64,000 nt of DNA from Paenibacillus sp. BJ-4 (GCF_020404765.1 NZ_JAIVEM010000088.1:62001-126000); one strand, 5' to 3'; shown: positions 1-8,314, counted from the stretch's first letter. Translations and numbers: made by a program. The notes: generated from the letters alone by a model not told the origin.

Positions 1-282
1 CTTCTCAATATGTGAAGGTATTTTGGTTAGATCAAGGGAAAATTGTTTCTTATCACCTAACTGTTGTCCATCTGAATAAGTGATAAAAGGTGTGGTCGGA
101 TTATTGTAGAAGATCAGATCCTCATCGCCCGATACTTTCCCTCCGGGACCCAGCAAAAATGCGGAAGTATCCAGTTCCAAAGACGCCGGGGACTCCCATC
201 CGATCCCTACGTTGACATGGGTCAAACCCGGATTGGTTTTCGTCAAATCCGCCTTCTGTCCCTTTACTACGATAACAGCCAT
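1..282 (-). CDS. TerD-family stress protein (3' end cut by window edge)
   Basis: An open frame runs from ATG at 282 to the window edge without a stop, giving 94 visible residues. It opens [20 protein letters not shown] and continues through VGIGWES, an ELDTSAFLL strand and a DLIFYNNP segment. This is the N-terminal half of the TerD/CABP fold, whose members bind calcium through acidic loops and act in tellurite, oxidative and envelope stress. It is the fourth consecutive TerD gene on this strand, about 100 bp after its neighbour, with a hairpin in between. It diverges more than the other three: the metal-binding segment after position 60 reads TPFITYSDGQQLGDKK instead of the usual GDNxTGxGDGDDE loop, so calcium binding may differ. 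The C-terminus cannot be judged. Confidence 0.85.
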   Translation of the reverse strand, partial: MAVIVVKGQKADLTKTNPGLTHVNVGIGWESPASLELDTSAFLLGPGGKVSGDEDLIFYNNPTTPFITYSDGQQLGDKKQFSLDLTKIPSHIEK

Positions 283-336
283 GATTGTGTCACCTTTCTG
301 TCCGTTTGTCATGTGTCAGCGTATGCCATTCAATGG

Positions 337-377
337 CTTAAAAAGAAAGGGTGGCGCCCTTTGGACACCACCCCAAG
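337..377 (-). terminator. hairpin between two TerD genes
   Basis: Read on the minus strand, GGGTGG and CCACCC arms enclose a loop and are followed by TTTCTTTTT. It lies in the roughly 100-bp gap after the TerD gene that stops at 384 and before the one starting at 282. It could terminate or attenuate, so the last gene may be expressed less than the first four or have its own promoter. Confidence 0.55.
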
Positions 378-383
378 TGGATA

Positions 384-965
384 TTACTGAGCGTCCAAGC
401 CATAGTTTTTAGCAAGCGCACCCAATCCACCAGCAAAGCCGCTACCGATCGCCTGGAATTTCCAATCTGAGTTGTGACGGTAAAATTCACAGAAAACCAC
501 GGCCGTTTCAGTGGAGAAATCCTCACCCAGATCGTAGCGCAGCACTTCACGATCCGTAGCCGCATCTACCACCCGCACAAAAGCATTGGATACTTGTCCA
601 AAATTTTGCGCACGTGCCTCATAATCATAAATCGTAACCGTAATTCCGATACGATGGATATTCGGAGGAATCTTTGCAAAATCAACGATGATCTGCTCGT
701 CATCCCCGTCGCCCTCACCTGTGCGATTATCGCCTGTATGGGTAACAGATCCTGCTCCGCCTGTTGGATTATTGTAAAATACAAAATCATCTGCTGCCTT
801 CGCTTTACCATCTTCATACAGCAGGAAAGCTGAAGCATCCAGGTCAAAGTCTGCGCCACCACTATATTTATTGGTATCCCAACCAAGACCTACGACAACA
901 CGAGTCAAGCATGGATTCGTTTTAGTCAGATCAATACGTTGTCCCTTGGAAAGACTAATGGTCAT
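384..965 (-). CDS. TerD-family calcium-binding stress protein
   Basis: A 193-residue protein of full TerD length. It starts [18 protein letters not shown], has GLGWDTNKY near residue 27, the acidic [11 protein letters not shown] strand near 39-49, and the calcium loop [14 protein letters not shown] at about 78-91. It ends with the typical [15 protein letters not shown] segment (here [10 protein letters not shown]) and a GL/YGLDAQ tail. The ATG at 965 is chosen because the family always begins with this short beta strand and an AAGAAGG-type ribosome site precedes it; longer readings run into the neighbouring gene. The family is cytoplasmic or membrane-peripheral and part of the Ter/Yce general stress response. 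It is co-oriented with three TerD paralogues and TerB, 29 bp from the upstream gene. The exact substrate of the family is unsettled. Confidence 0.9.
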   Translation of the reverse strand: MTISLSKGQRIDLTKTNPCLTRVVVGLGWDTNKYSGGADFDLDASAFLLYEDGKAKAADDFVFYNNPTGGAGSVTHTGDNRTGEGDGDDEQIIVDFAKIPPNIHRIGITVTIYDYEARAQNFGQVSNAFVRVVDAATDREVLRYDLGEDFSTETAVVFCEFYRHNSDWKFQAIGSGFAGGLGALAKNYGLDAQ

Positions 966-994
966 ACCGCATACCTGCCTTCTTGTATAGATTT

Positions 995-1570
995 TTAAGC
1001 CAAACCGTAATCGCGTGTTAATCCTGCGAGACCATCCTGGTATCCGCTGCCAATGGCATTGAACTTCCATTCACCGCTATGACGATACAGTTCACCTACC
1101 ACCACGCCTGTTTCGATCGAGAAATCTTCTCCCAGATCAAAGCGAACCAATTCTTCATTATTTGCCTCATTTACGATACGCGCATAAGCACGGGACACTT
1201 GTCCAAAGTTTTGGCTTCGTTCTTGTGCCTCATAGATGGTAATCGTAAAAGCGATCTTTTCTACGTTAGCAGGTACGCTGCTCAGATCAACTTTAATTTG
1301 CTCGTCATCTCCGTCACCGTCACCTGTACGGTTATCTCCGGTATGAACGACAGAACCGTTATCATTTTGTGGATTATTAAAGAAGACAAAGTTCTTGTCC
1401 GTTTCCACTTTACCGTCCGCATTCGCCAAAAATACGGATACGTCCAGGTCAAAATCTTTACCGCCATCGTACTTGTTTGTATCCCAGCCAAGACCAACCG
1501 TAATTTTGGACAACCCTGGGTTTGTTTTAGTCAAATCAATTTTTTGACCTTTAGATAAGTTAATTGCCAT
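995..1570 (-). CDS. TerD-family calcium-binding stress protein
   Basis: A 191-residue TerD protein, the most canonical of the array and close in pattern to Bacillus YceD/YceE and general stress protein 16U. It begins [20 protein letters not shown], carries GLGWDTNKY near 28, the [10 protein letters not shown] acidic strand, the loop [14 protein letters not shown], then an [16 protein letters not shown] segment and [18 protein letters not shown] at the end. These acidic loops bind calcium in characterised TerD proteins. It follows the upstream TerD gene by 47 bp and precedes the next by 29 bp, so it is probably cotranscribed. High similarity to the 384-965 product suggests tandem duplication. 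Confidence 0.93.
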   Translation of the reverse strand: MAINLSKGQKIDLTKTNPGLSKITVGLGWDTNKYDGGKDFDLDVSVFLANADGKVETDKNFVFFNNPQNDNGSVVHTGDNRTGDGDGDDEQIKVDLSSVPANVEKIAFTITIYEAQERSQNFGQVSRAYARIVNEANNEELVRFDLGEDFSIETGVVVGELYRHSGEWKFNAIGSGYQDGLAGLTRDYGLA

Positions 1571-1617
1571 GAGTAAGAACCCCGTTTCTAAATTAAGTTT
1601 TGTATGAGCAACTAAAA

Positions 1618-2211
1618 TTACATGTAACGCTGAGCCAGCACATCAATATGTACGGCATGGGTGCCTTCACCGATTGCAGCAAACTTCCATTCGTTATTAT
1701 GACGATAGAGCTCTCCACAGACCAGCGCAGTCATTCCTTCATAATTATCAGATAAATTGAACGTCACCAGTTCCTTGGAGTTCGCACCGTCCAGAATGCG
1801 GATATACGCTTTCTCGATCATGCCAAAATCCTGTTTCCGGTTTACGCAATCATATATATTCACAACAACAAGCACTTTGTCGACATTGGCAGGAATACGT
1901 GCCAGGTCAATCGTAATTTGTTCATCATCGCCGTCACCTTGTCCGGTCAAATTATCACCAGAATGCACGACAGAGCCGCATGGGCTTTTTTTATTGTGGA
2001 AACACACTACGTTGTCCGACTGAGTCAGTTTCCCGTTTGCGTCCAGCAAAATGGCAGAAGCGTCACAGTCAATGTTGGGTTGCTTCTTAATGCCAAAAAA
2101 TCCTTTGGACTGTACCGGGTCCCATCCCAATCCAGCTATAACTTTGGTTAGTCCTGTGTTTCCTTTAGTCAAATCAATCTTCTGACCCTTGACCAGATTA
2201 ATTACAGCCAC
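1618..2211 (-). CDS. TerD-family stress protein (YceC-like)
   Basis: A 197-residue TerD protein. The start is a GTG at 2211 preceded by GGGAGGTGTG with good spacing. It begins (V/M)[16 protein letters not shown] and has [18 protein letters not shown], an insertion also seen in the YceC branch. The DCDASAILL strand and [14 protein letters not shown] calcium loop are intact. It ends [18 protein letters not shown] and a short tail. Compared with its neighbours it has extra cysteines ([27 protein letters not shown]), which might matter for a redox or metalloid response; that is inference. It is the second gene of the array, 28 bp after TerB. Confidence 0.92.
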   Translation of the reverse strand: MAVINLVKGQKIDLTKGNTGLTKVIAGLGWDPVQSKGFFGIKKQPNIDCDASAILLDANGKLTQSDNVVCFHNKKSPCGSVVHSGDNLTGQGDGDDEQITIDLARIPANVDKVLVVVNIYDCVNRKQDFGMIEKAYIRILDGANSKELVTFNLSDNYEGMTALVCGELYRHNNEWKFAAIGEGTHAVHIDVLAQRYM

Positions 2212-2239
2212 TAATTAACACACCTCCCTTCCGTAAAAT

Positions 2240-2686
2240 TTACAGACTAAATTCAGACGGATTCAAACCAAGTGCGCCGCAAATTTCAGCAACAATTCGT
2301 TGTTCATTGGCATCAAAGTCACCATCTGCTGCGCCAATAGCGCTACATACGCCAACGACGAGTCGGCCTACTTCAGGCTTACCTTTCAATTTTCCAATTG
2401 CTTTTAGTGCTTCCTGTTTACCGATTTCAGGTGAAAATTCAAAATTCGCCACATAGTGATTAAAGCGGTTGATGACCTCTCCCATATCAAACACTTTCAA
2501 TTCCTCACTAATATTTATGTATCCGGCCATTTTTGTTTTCTCTTCCGGACTAATCGTACCATCTGCAAATGCCACCAATGCACAGCCCGCAACCACAGCT
2601 TCCATAAATTCTTTATTCTTAAACTTCTTAACTTGGTCTCCAAGTCCTTTTTTAGTTGTATTCAACCAATTCTTAAATGTACTCAT
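2240..2686 (-). CDS. terB: TerB-family tellurite-resistance protein
   Basis: A 148-residue all-helical TerB protein. After a basic, coiled N-terminal stretch (NWLNTTKKGLGDQVKKF) comes the TerB core: a GCALVAFADGTISPEEK segment near 37-53, typical of the acidic metal-binding first half, and a second GVCSAIGAADGDFDANEQ segment near 114-131, followed by the closing EICGALGLNPSEF. TerB binds metal at the membrane and links TerC/TerD-type proteins. The ATG at 2686 is preferred over a GTG at 2698 because GGAGGG sits directly upstream of the ATG and overlaps the GTG. It is the first gene of the array. No TerC gene is visible in the window, so TerB may act with a TerC encoded elsewhere. Confidence 0.9.
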   Translation of the reverse strand: MSTFKNWLNTTKKGLGDQVKKFKNKEFMEAVVAGCALVAFADGTISPEEKTKMAGYINISEELKVFDMGEVINRFNHYVANFEFSPEIGKQEALKAIGKLKGKPEVGRLVVGVCSAIGAADGDFDANEQRIVAEICGALGLNPSEFSL

Positions 2687-3003
2687 ATTTCCCTCCACAA
2701 TTACGTATTTGGGTAGAATTCATCCTAGTTAAATTCTTCCTTTACTATAACCTGAATTACGAGCTTTTTCTACAATAATATACAAATATACGGTAAATCT
2801 GATCTACTTTTTTTAGGCATCGTCTCTATCTTTAGCCCTATTTTCTGTTGATAGAGTCCCTTCCATTATCCACCACTTGACACCCCAATTGCAAATTCAT
2901 AGATTTAGTACGGGTTGATCGGTTGAAAACGATCACTTTTGAGTAGATGCTCTCTTTTATCATTATTTGAACGGAAAAGTCAGTAAACTTAATTTTAGAA
3001 GCG
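2687..3003. other. intergenic region upstream of terB
   Basis: About 320 bp without a credible gene. It should carry the promoter of the ter array. AT-rich tracts and a TATAGT-like hexamer (minus strand, 2744-2749) are present, but no well-spaced -35 partner was found. A 73-codon frame crossing 2838-3059 has no family features and overlaps the terminator hairpin, so it is not called. Confidence 0.5.
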
Positions 3004-3047
3004 AAAAAGGCGCAGCTTTCCAATTCGCCGAAAGCTCTGCGCCTTTT
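3004..3047 (-). terminator. intrinsic terminator
   Basis: Arms AAAAGGCGCAGAGCTTTC and GAAAGCTGCGCCTTTTT (one base bulge) surround a 9-nt loop, and the minus strand ends in a T run. It follows the remnant ATP-grasp gene at 3079-3260 and could also insulate the ter array. Confidence 0.75.
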
Positions 3048-3078
3048 ACCATAATCCACGGTTCATCACCGCATTCTT

Positions 3079-3260
3079 TTAACTTGTATAAAATGCTTCA
3101 AGATCCGTGTATTCCGGCAATCCCGAAACCTGCCCGTCTCCCAATTCTATAATGATCCATTCTCCTGGTTGCGTACGAGCAATATCCTTTATCAATATGT
3201 TCTCGAATGTTCTTGAGCACTTTTGGAATCCAGAGGGTCACTACAAAATAGAAGATGCAT
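3079..3260 (-). pseudogene. remnant of an ATP-grasp (R2K-type) gene with internal deletion
   Basis: Two short coding pieces in different frames remain. The 5' piece starts at ATG 3260 behind a GGGGGA ribosome site and reads MHLLFCSDPLDSKSA, then runs into a stop after 22 codons. The 3' piece, ending at the stop 3079-3081, reads DIARTQPGEWIIIELGDGQV then SGLPEYTDLEAFYTS. WIIIELGDGQVSGLP is the characteristic end of ATP-grasp proteins of the R2K clade, and MHLLFCSDPLD is their usual beginning. The roughly 200 residues between, with the ATP-binding lobes, are missing. Recognition of both ends is from memory of the family. ATP-grasp proteins are frequent companions of TerD arrays, which fits the position. 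Confidence 0.65.
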
Positions 3261-3320
3261 ATATTTCCCCCTTATTCATGAAGTATAGTAGTGTATTAAT
3301 TTTCAGCTCCAGAAATATGC

Positions 3321-3869
3321 TCAGTTTCTAATTAACTTGTTCATTCTATCTATAAATTTATAATCCCATCTCTCTGATTCGATCTGGGTTTTCAACAATT
3401 TTTTGAATTGTCTGTGCTCCAGTCTACTAGAAAAAATCCGTTTGGGAACCAATATAAACTTATGGTGAGGCAGCAATATATAAAAGGCAGTCAGCGTATT
3501 AATGACCCCCTTTACTTCATCCCAGTTGTAACCCGCAGAGTACGTAAAATGAAGGCCTTCTTTTGAAAATTCATATTCTTTTTCAATAGGCCATTGTGGA
3601 TGATTAAGGTAGTTGGCTTTCACATCCTTAATAGTAAAGAAAGGAATGACTACAAAAATTAAGAATGGAAAGAAGAACAACGCTAACGTATTAGGATCAA
3701 CTTCATCATCTATAATGAGCTTGTATGTAGCCATGATGACCATTAAAAACTGGATTGATGCAAAAAGCTTAAGCCCAGTAGACTTTTGGTACTTCAAACA
3801 AAAATTGAATAACATGATATCTTTCAATGACAGCCTATACTTGTACTGAAATTTCCCTGATTCTTGCAT
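3321..3869 (-). CDS. YcxB-like membrane protein
   Basis: A 182-residue protein with an N-terminal soluble stretch (YKYRLSLKDIMLFNFCLKYQ), two adjacent hydrophobic segments at about 36-54 and 63-81, and a C-terminal domain containing EYEFSKEGLHFTYSAGYNW and VKGVINTLTAFYILLPHHKF then ILVPKRIF. That layout is the YcxB-like family: two membrane helices then a PH-like cytoplasmic beta domain, with no established function. The start at ATG 3869 follows AAAGGAG by seven bases. It is apparently monocistronic; the next gene upstream is 73 bp away. Confidence 0.75.
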   Translation of the reverse strand: MQESGKFQYKYRLSLKDIMLFNFCLKYQKSTGLKLFASIQFLMVIMATYKLIIDDEVDPNTLALFFFPFLIFVVIPFFTIKDVKANYLNHPQWPIEKEYEFSKEGLHFTYSAGYNWDEVKGVINTLTAFYILLPHHKFILVPKRIFSSRLEHRQFKKLLKTQIESERWDYKFIDRMNKLIRN

Positions 3870-3942
3870 ACGATAACTCCTTTAATGTTTACAGTCCCTC
3901 TTGAGAATGAGAATGACCTTGAATTGAAATTTTGAGATTTCC

Positions 3943-4704
3943 CTACCCTCGCAAAACAACACGGCTACTAATCCAGCCTATTAGACCATCAGAAGTTTCA
4001 ACATGATACCAAGTTCGCCCGTCACTAGGGTCCAACACAGTATCTTGTAGAAATTCTAAATAGTCTTGATTGTGTACAATACCAACAGATTTACTACTAA
4101 TGGATGGCTCTGCACGCAAATTCGCCTGGTTCACGGTCACCTGCCAGTAATCGATCTCCTCTGTATCCGCATAATCACTGTAGTAGCGTCCATCAGACTT
4201 GATAATAACCCGACTGCTCACCCACCCAATTTTCCCTTCCCATGTCTGCACCTCATACCAGATGCGCTCATCATTAGGATCTACGTATTTGTGGTGCAGA
4301 TATTCAAGCTCCTCGTCACGCTCAAGCACTGCCATTGACTGAGAGTGAATATACGGTTCTTTTCGGAGATTCACCTGTGCCTCGGTTATACGCCAATACC
4401 ATGTATCTTCTTCAATCGCGTTTTCCTTAACTGGATAACTAGATTTTACTGGTTTCTTTTGTAATGCTTCAGAGGTGATAGTCGTGCTGTCAGTTGCCGT
4501 TTTAAACTTAGATATAGTTGCATTGCCGGCAACACTTTGAGTGTCAGAACTTGAAGGGGCTGAATTCTTGACTTCCTGAACCTTACTTGGCTCAGACTGC
4601 TCCTTATCGCCATTAATATTAATATCAATTTGAGATGGTACGTTACATCCTGCAAGCATTATAAAACTGGCTATTCCCATTACACCGACTCTTATTTTTT
4701 TCAT
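3943..4704 (-). CDS. lipoprotein with two bacterial SH3 domains
   Basis: A 253-residue exported lipoprotein. The signal ends in a lipobox IMLAGC with the modified Cys at residue 20. A Ser/Thr-rich spacer follows to about residue 105, then two tandem SH3 (type 3) domains of about 65 residues. The first runs from ITEAQVNLRKEPYIHSQS to IGWVSSRVI, the second from VTVNQANLRAEPSISSKS to IGWISSRVVL. Each has the NLR-EP and GW-SSR signatures of domains that bind cell-wall peptides. It probably sits on the outer membrane face contacting peptidoglycan; no catalytic domain is present. The start ATG follows GGGGAG. The two repeats share the DPxDxRxWYxVxT pattern, pointing to internal duplication. Confidence 0.85.
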   Translation of the reverse strand: MKKIRVGVMGIASFIMLAGCNVPSQIDININGDKEQSEPSKVQEVKNSAPSSSDTQSVAGNATISKFKTATDSTTITSEALQKKPVKSSYPVKENAIEEDTWYWRITEAQVNLRKEPYIHSQSMAVLERDEELEYLHHKYVDPNDERIWYEVQTWEGKIGWVSSRVIIKSDGRYYSDYADTEEIDYWQVTVNQANLRAEPSISSKSVGIVHNQDYLEFLQDTVLDPSDGRTWYHVETSDGLIGWISSRVVLRG

Positions 4705-4832
4705 TTACTATTTCTCCCCTTAAAAACCAGAACTTTAATCTTTTTCGAAAAATTTATTCATTTCGAAGATCTTGGATATGTATTCTATCTATATTAATAT
4801 ATCGGAATTCAGAAAAAATTGGTAAACAAAAA

Positions 4833-4912
4833 AATCTACAGACTTCTCCCGCTAGCGAGTTTTACAGTTTCCACCTGCCGCTCACTTGTTCCAGAGAAAA
4901 AGACTGTAGATT
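4833..4912 (-). terminator. long-loop hairpin downstream of the WXG100 gene
   Basis: On the minus strand AATCTACAGTCTT pairs with AAGTCTGTAGATT (one mismatch) across a loop of more than 50 bases and is followed by TTTTTTG. The gene on this strand ends at 4962, so this is its probable terminator; the loop is unusually long. Confidence 0.5.
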
Positions 4913-4961
4913 CTAGAGATACTGCTATTCGCGTTGCTACGATCATTTCCCGCTCAAGGAC

Positions 4962-5993
4962 TTAGTTATAGTCCTCCCAGTAACGGTACTCCATTTCATT
5001 TTCACCCTTGGTGACGATGATCATGTTCTCGATATGTCCGGTGTCCTTGTTGGTTCGGTAGATCATGGTGCGGGTTTCGCCCTCATCGGGTACAGAGAAT
5101 AGCACCTTGTCGCTGATCAAACCGCCACCGATGCCAACGACGTGTTCTCCCCAGCCGGAGACTGCGCCGGAACCAACGCCCGAACCTGCGCCACCAACGC
5201 CAGTCCCGCGCGACAAAATAAGACCTATTCCATATCCGGTGGCGGTCTGGGCCGTTTTACCTAGAGCGTGTTCTCCGGCGGATTGGGTATGGGTTTGAAC
5301 CCAGTAGTCGTATTTGTCGGTATTTTGCTCATAGCTTACAACATTCCCTTTTTTATCTATTGAAATATCCGTTTTGGTTCCATCTTTACCTGTGAGCTCG
5401 GTGACGGCCACGAGGGAATCAGATGTGATCCTGGAGGTTTCTCCTGTATTGTAATCTGTACGGGTAACCGAGTCCTCATATTGCAGTCGCAGGACGTTCA
5501 TCTGATCGTGAATTTTCTGCATGACCTGCTTGTCACCGATCGCCTCAGCATCTTTCAGCAGTTTCTCATATTGATGATATTTATCCGTATCTGCCTGCTC
5601 CCATTCGTCCAGGTTTTTTGGTGGTTTGGCGGCGGCGCCAGCGTAGCTTTCACCTTCTCCATGGCCCGTCAGCGCTGCACTTGAACTCATGGCCGCTGCC
5701 AAAGCTGTCCAGAAGCCACGAGTGCTTTCACCATCCGCATTTCTGAAACTCGAAGCGATGCTTTTCAGTTCAATTTCAATAGACTGAACCTTGCTTAGTG
5801 CAGAAGAAAGTGTATATTTAGCCGTCCGATAATCGTTATAAAAGCGATTTCTCTCCATACCATCCCACTGGCTGTGAAGGTTATTCATTGTGTTATCCAG
5901 GCCGTTTAACTGGTTATACAGTGTTCCGTGGGCATCGGCAAATTGGGAGGCCACGCTATCCAGCTGCTCCGGCGAGACTTGGATTTTTGTCAT
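4962..5993 (-). CDS. WXG100-headed protein, possible type VII secretion substrate
   Basis: A 343-residue protein. Residues 1-90 form a WXG100 domain: two helices joined by the SQWDGM (W-x-G) turn near residue 43, then an EIELKSIASSFRNADG helix end. After a linker comes a roughly 110-residue region rich in Lys, Asp and Gln (KNLDEWEQADTDKYHQYEKL). A Gly-rich hydrophobic stretch follows at about 247-288 (GYGIGLILSRGTGVGGAGSG), then a charged tail ending EMEYRYWEDYN. WXG100 heads mark substrates or chaperones of the EssC/Esx (T7SS) pathway. The extension is not recognised; the glycine-zipper-like part resembles membrane-active regions of some polymorphic toxins, which is only a guess. The ATG at 5993 is preferred over a GTG nine bases upstream. 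No immunity-like gene or T7SS machinery lies beside it. Confidence 0.7.
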   Translation of the reverse strand: MTKIQVSPEQLDSVASQFADAHGTLYNQLNGLDNTMNNLHSQWDGMERNRFYNDYRTAKYTLSSALSKVQSIEIELKSIASSFRNADGESTRGFWTALAAAMSSSAALTGHGEGESYAGAAAKPPKNLDEWEQADTDKYHQYEKLLKDAEAIGDKQVMQKIHDQMNVLRLQYEDSVTRTDYNTGETSRITSDSLVAVTELTGKDGTKTDISIDKKGNVVSYEQNTDKYDYWVQTHTQSAGEHALGKTAQTATGYGIGLILSRGTGVGGAGSGVGSGAVSGWGEHVVGIGGGLISDKVLFSVPDEGETRTMIYRTNKDTGHIENMIIVTKGENEMEYRYWEDYN

Positions 5994-6191
5994 GTTGATC
6001 ACATCCCAACTATGAAAATAGGAGATAGACGTTATATTTTACAGTAATCCTTATTTCATATTGTAAGCTATACAGGTCGATCATTCATGAGGATTTATAC
6101 GTATTTGTGTATTCATAAGCAGTTCCTTTGATATAATGAATCCATATGGTCAATTTCGACAATAACATTATTGAAAGTCAGGTGTTGGGAC

Positions 6192-6974
6192 ATGTCAGAC
6201 AAAAAGATTATCTTTTTTGATATCGACGGTACATTACTGGACGATGAGAAGAAAATGCCGCTAACGGCAGAAAAGGCCGTCTTTGCTTTGAAAGAGCAAG
6301 GGCATGAGGTCGCCATTGCAACAGGCCGTGCGCCTTTTATGTTCAAGGAAATCCGCGAGCAGTTGGAAATCGATTCCTATGTCAGTTTTAATGGGCAATA
6401 TGTCGTGCTTCGCGGAGAAGTCGTTGCTACCAATCCGTTGAACAGAAAAGCTTTGCAAGCGATGACTGATCTGGCTCTCACACACAATCATGCTCTCGTA
6501 TATATGGATCATTTGAACATGAAGGCTAATATTCCTAACGATGAGCTTGTAGAGAAGTCGGTCCAAACCTTAAAGGCCAAAATATCGGTGGGGTATGATC
6601 CACTTTATTTTCAGGGAAGAGATATCTACCAGACGTTGCTGATGTGTACAGCAGAAGAAGAACCGTTCTATGAAGCAGTATTTAAAGCCTTTGACTTTGT
6701 ACGCTGGCATCCGAGTTCTGTGGACGTTGTTCCTCATTCTGGCTCCAAAGCGAAGGGCATTCGTGAAATCACCTCCAGACTGGGTATTGCCGAGGAAAAT
6801 CAATACGCTTTTGGCGATGGCTTGAATGATGTAGAAATGCTAACGGCTGTACATAATAGTGTGGCAATGGGCAACGGCTGTGATGAGGCCAAGGCTGCGG
6901 CGAAAATGGTGACCAAACGCGCAGATGAAGACGGCATTTGGTATGGGCTGCAAAAGCTTGGTTTGTTAAGCTAA
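6192..6974 (+). CDS. Cof-type HAD-IIB phosphatase
   Basis: A 260-residue haloacid-dehalogenase phosphatase. Motif I is FFDIDGTL with the nucleophile Asp10 and acid/base Asp12. Motif II is IATGRA, the lysine of motif III lies in GSKAKGI, and motif IV is FGDGLNDVEML near 203-213. The cap between motifs II and III is the large C2B type, placing it in the Cof/YkrA group that dephosphorylates small phosphorylated metabolites in the cytoplasm; the substrate is not predictable. ATG 6192 is chosen because motif I is normally within the first dozen residues and AGGTG precedes it at good spacing. A TATAAT hexamer at 6132-6137 is a likely -10 element, with a weak -35. Confidence 0.9.
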   Translation: MSDKKIIFFDIDGTLLDDEKKMPLTAEKAVFALKEQGHEVAIATGRAPFMFKEIREQLEIDSYVSFNGQYVVLRGEVVATNPLNRKALQAMTDLALTHNHALVYMDHLNMKANIPNDELVEKSVQTLKAKISVGYDPLYFQGRDIYQTLLMCTAEEEPFYEAVFKAFDFVRWHPSSVDVVPHSGSKAKGIREITSRLGIAEENQYAFGDGLNDVEMLTAVHNSVAMGNGCDEAKAAAKMVTKRADEDGIWYGLQKLGLLS

Positions 6975-7060
6975 CAAGCTGCTGGCTAACGGATCATGTT
7001 TTGAGAAAAATAAGTATGTTTAAAAACTTACATCTGAGAAAATAGGAGGTTGTCTTTGAA

Positions 7061-7849
7061 ATGGAGACGGAAGGCTTACGCAATGTCGAACAGCTAGCCA
7101 TGAAGAAGTACAAAATTTACAAGCAAAGCCTGCTCCGGTATTTGGCACGTTCCATGCTGGCGAGTATGTTCATCGGGTTCGGCGTTATTGTAGCGTTCAA
7201 GACGGGCAACTTTTTTTACATGGAGCAATCTCCATTCACTTATCCCATGGCGGCAGTCACGTTCGGGGCAGCCATCATTTTGATCGCTTACGGCGGCGGG
7301 GATTTGTTTACAGGCAACACCTTCTATTACACCTATGCAGCGCTCCGTAAAAAGCTGCGCTGGGGGCAGGTGCTTCGGCTGTGGGCTGCCAGCTATGGCG
7401 GTAATTTGCTGGGTGCCGGGGTATTTGCGCTCCTTATTTATTTGACCGGACTATTTGACTCCTCCAGCGTGAACAGCTTTCTGCTGAACGTGGTTGAACA
7501 CAAAATGGAAGCGCCTGCAATGCAGTTGTTTTTCCGGGCTATTTTGTGTAATTGGCTGGTCTGCCTTGCCTTTTTTGTTCCGATGTTTATGAAGGAAAAC
7601 GGGGCGAAAATGTTTGCGATGATGTTATTTGTATTCTGCTTTTTCATTTCGGGATATGAGCATAGTATAGCCAATATGTGTACCTTCGCTATTGCACTCG
7701 TGCTAGACCATCCGGGTACCGTCTCTGTCGCTGGCGTGATTCATAATCTGGTTCCGGTTACACTCGGGAATCTGGTTGGCGGTGTGCTGCTTATGGGGGT
7801 TATGTACTATTCGGTGAATCTCCCGTTTTTGGATGAGGAGGGGCATTAA
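7061..7849 (+). CDS. formate/nitrite transporter (FNT) family channel
   Basis: A 262-residue membrane protein of usual FNT length, with six hydrophobic segments, at roughly 28-50, 62-80, 107-128, 160-178, 187-206 and 230-250. Family marks include the GGGDLFTGNTF re-entrant loop near 79-89 (central residue usually serine or threonine), the Asn-rich CNWLVCLA loop before helix 4, and the second NLVPVTLGNLVGG loop near 231-243. FNT proteins are pentameric channels for formate, nitrite or hydrosulfide at the cytoplasmic membrane; the substrate here is not determined. GGAGGT precedes ATG 7061. It is followed at once by a strong terminator and is transcribed alone. Confidence 0.93.
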   Translation: METEGLRNVEQLAMKKYKIYKQSLLRYLARSMLASMFIGFGVIVAFKTGNFFYMEQSPFTYPMAAVTFGAAIILIAYGGGDLFTGNTFYYTYAALRKKLRWGQVLRLWAASYGGNLLGAGVFALLIYLTGLFDSSSVNSFLLNVVEHKMEAPAMQLFFRAILCNWLVCLAFFVPMFMKENGAKMFAMMLFVFCFFISGYEHSIANMCTFAIALVLDHPGTVSVAGVIHNLVPVTLGNLVGGVLLMGVMYYSVNLPFLDEEGH

Positions 7850-7887
7850 AAAGAAGCCTTGGGGGCTACGTATCCCCAGGCTTCTTT
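7850..7887. terminator. bidirectional terminator
   Basis: AAGAAGCCTTGGGG and CCCCAGGCTTCTT form a near-perfect stem with a short loop, flanked by an A run and a T run. It lies between convergent genes (the FNT channel and the HPr-like gene). Confidence 0.9.
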
Positions 7888-7936
7888 GCATTACTTTGAA
7901 ATAGAGTATGCAGTATCTGCAGGTTCTTTCTTGCCT

Positions 7937-8182
7937 TTATGCTTCTTGAGCAGGAAAATGAATAAATTCCTCCAGTTCCTTAAACAGCTTCTTCGGATTG
8001 ACGTTGTCAGGTACAACCAGAGTTAACGGTTCATCCAGCTTCAGCACATACATGCCTAGAATGGATTTGGCATCTGCCATGCCGCTTTTGCCATGAATCC
8101 AGATGTCGTAGGTATAGTTGGATACGATTTGATTGATCTTCTCAATATCCTTAACGTTTTTTACCTTAATGGGTGTCATCAT
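7937..8182 (-). CDS. HPr-like protein lacking the phosphorylatable histidine
   Basis: An 81-residue HPr-fold protein. The second half aligns in pattern with HPr: a DIWIHGKSGMADAKSILGM segment around 26-44 matches the region of regulatory Ser46 (KSIMG in HPr), followed by a beta strand PLTLVVPD and a closing helix KKLFKELEEFI. The first loop, where HPr has GxHARPA with catalytic His15, is replaced by KVKNVKDIEKINQ, so it cannot carry phosphate from Enzyme I to sugar permeases. Like Crh it may keep only a serine-phosphorylation or regulatory role, or be a structural homologue with another job. AGAGGAG precedes the ATG. It stands alone between the FNT gene and the IseA-like gene. Confidence 0.7.
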   Translation of the reverse strand: MMTPIKVKNVKDIEKINQIVSNYTYDIWIHGKSGMADAKSILGMYVLKLDEPLTLVVPDNVNPKKLFKELEEFIHFPAQEA

Positions 8183-8314
8183 TACACAGCACTCCTCTGG
8201 GTTGAATTAGGGCTTATGAAAGCCTTAACATCACTTTACCCTATTCATGAAGAACGTTGCAAAACCTTAATTTGGAAAATATTTCATTCAGACAATACTT
8301 CATTCAAGAAAATA

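Noticed and set aside
2838..3059. A 73-codon minus-strand frame in the gap upstream of terB
   Set aside because: It overlaps the terminator hairpin, has no ribosome site or family pattern, and ends inside the AT-rich gap.
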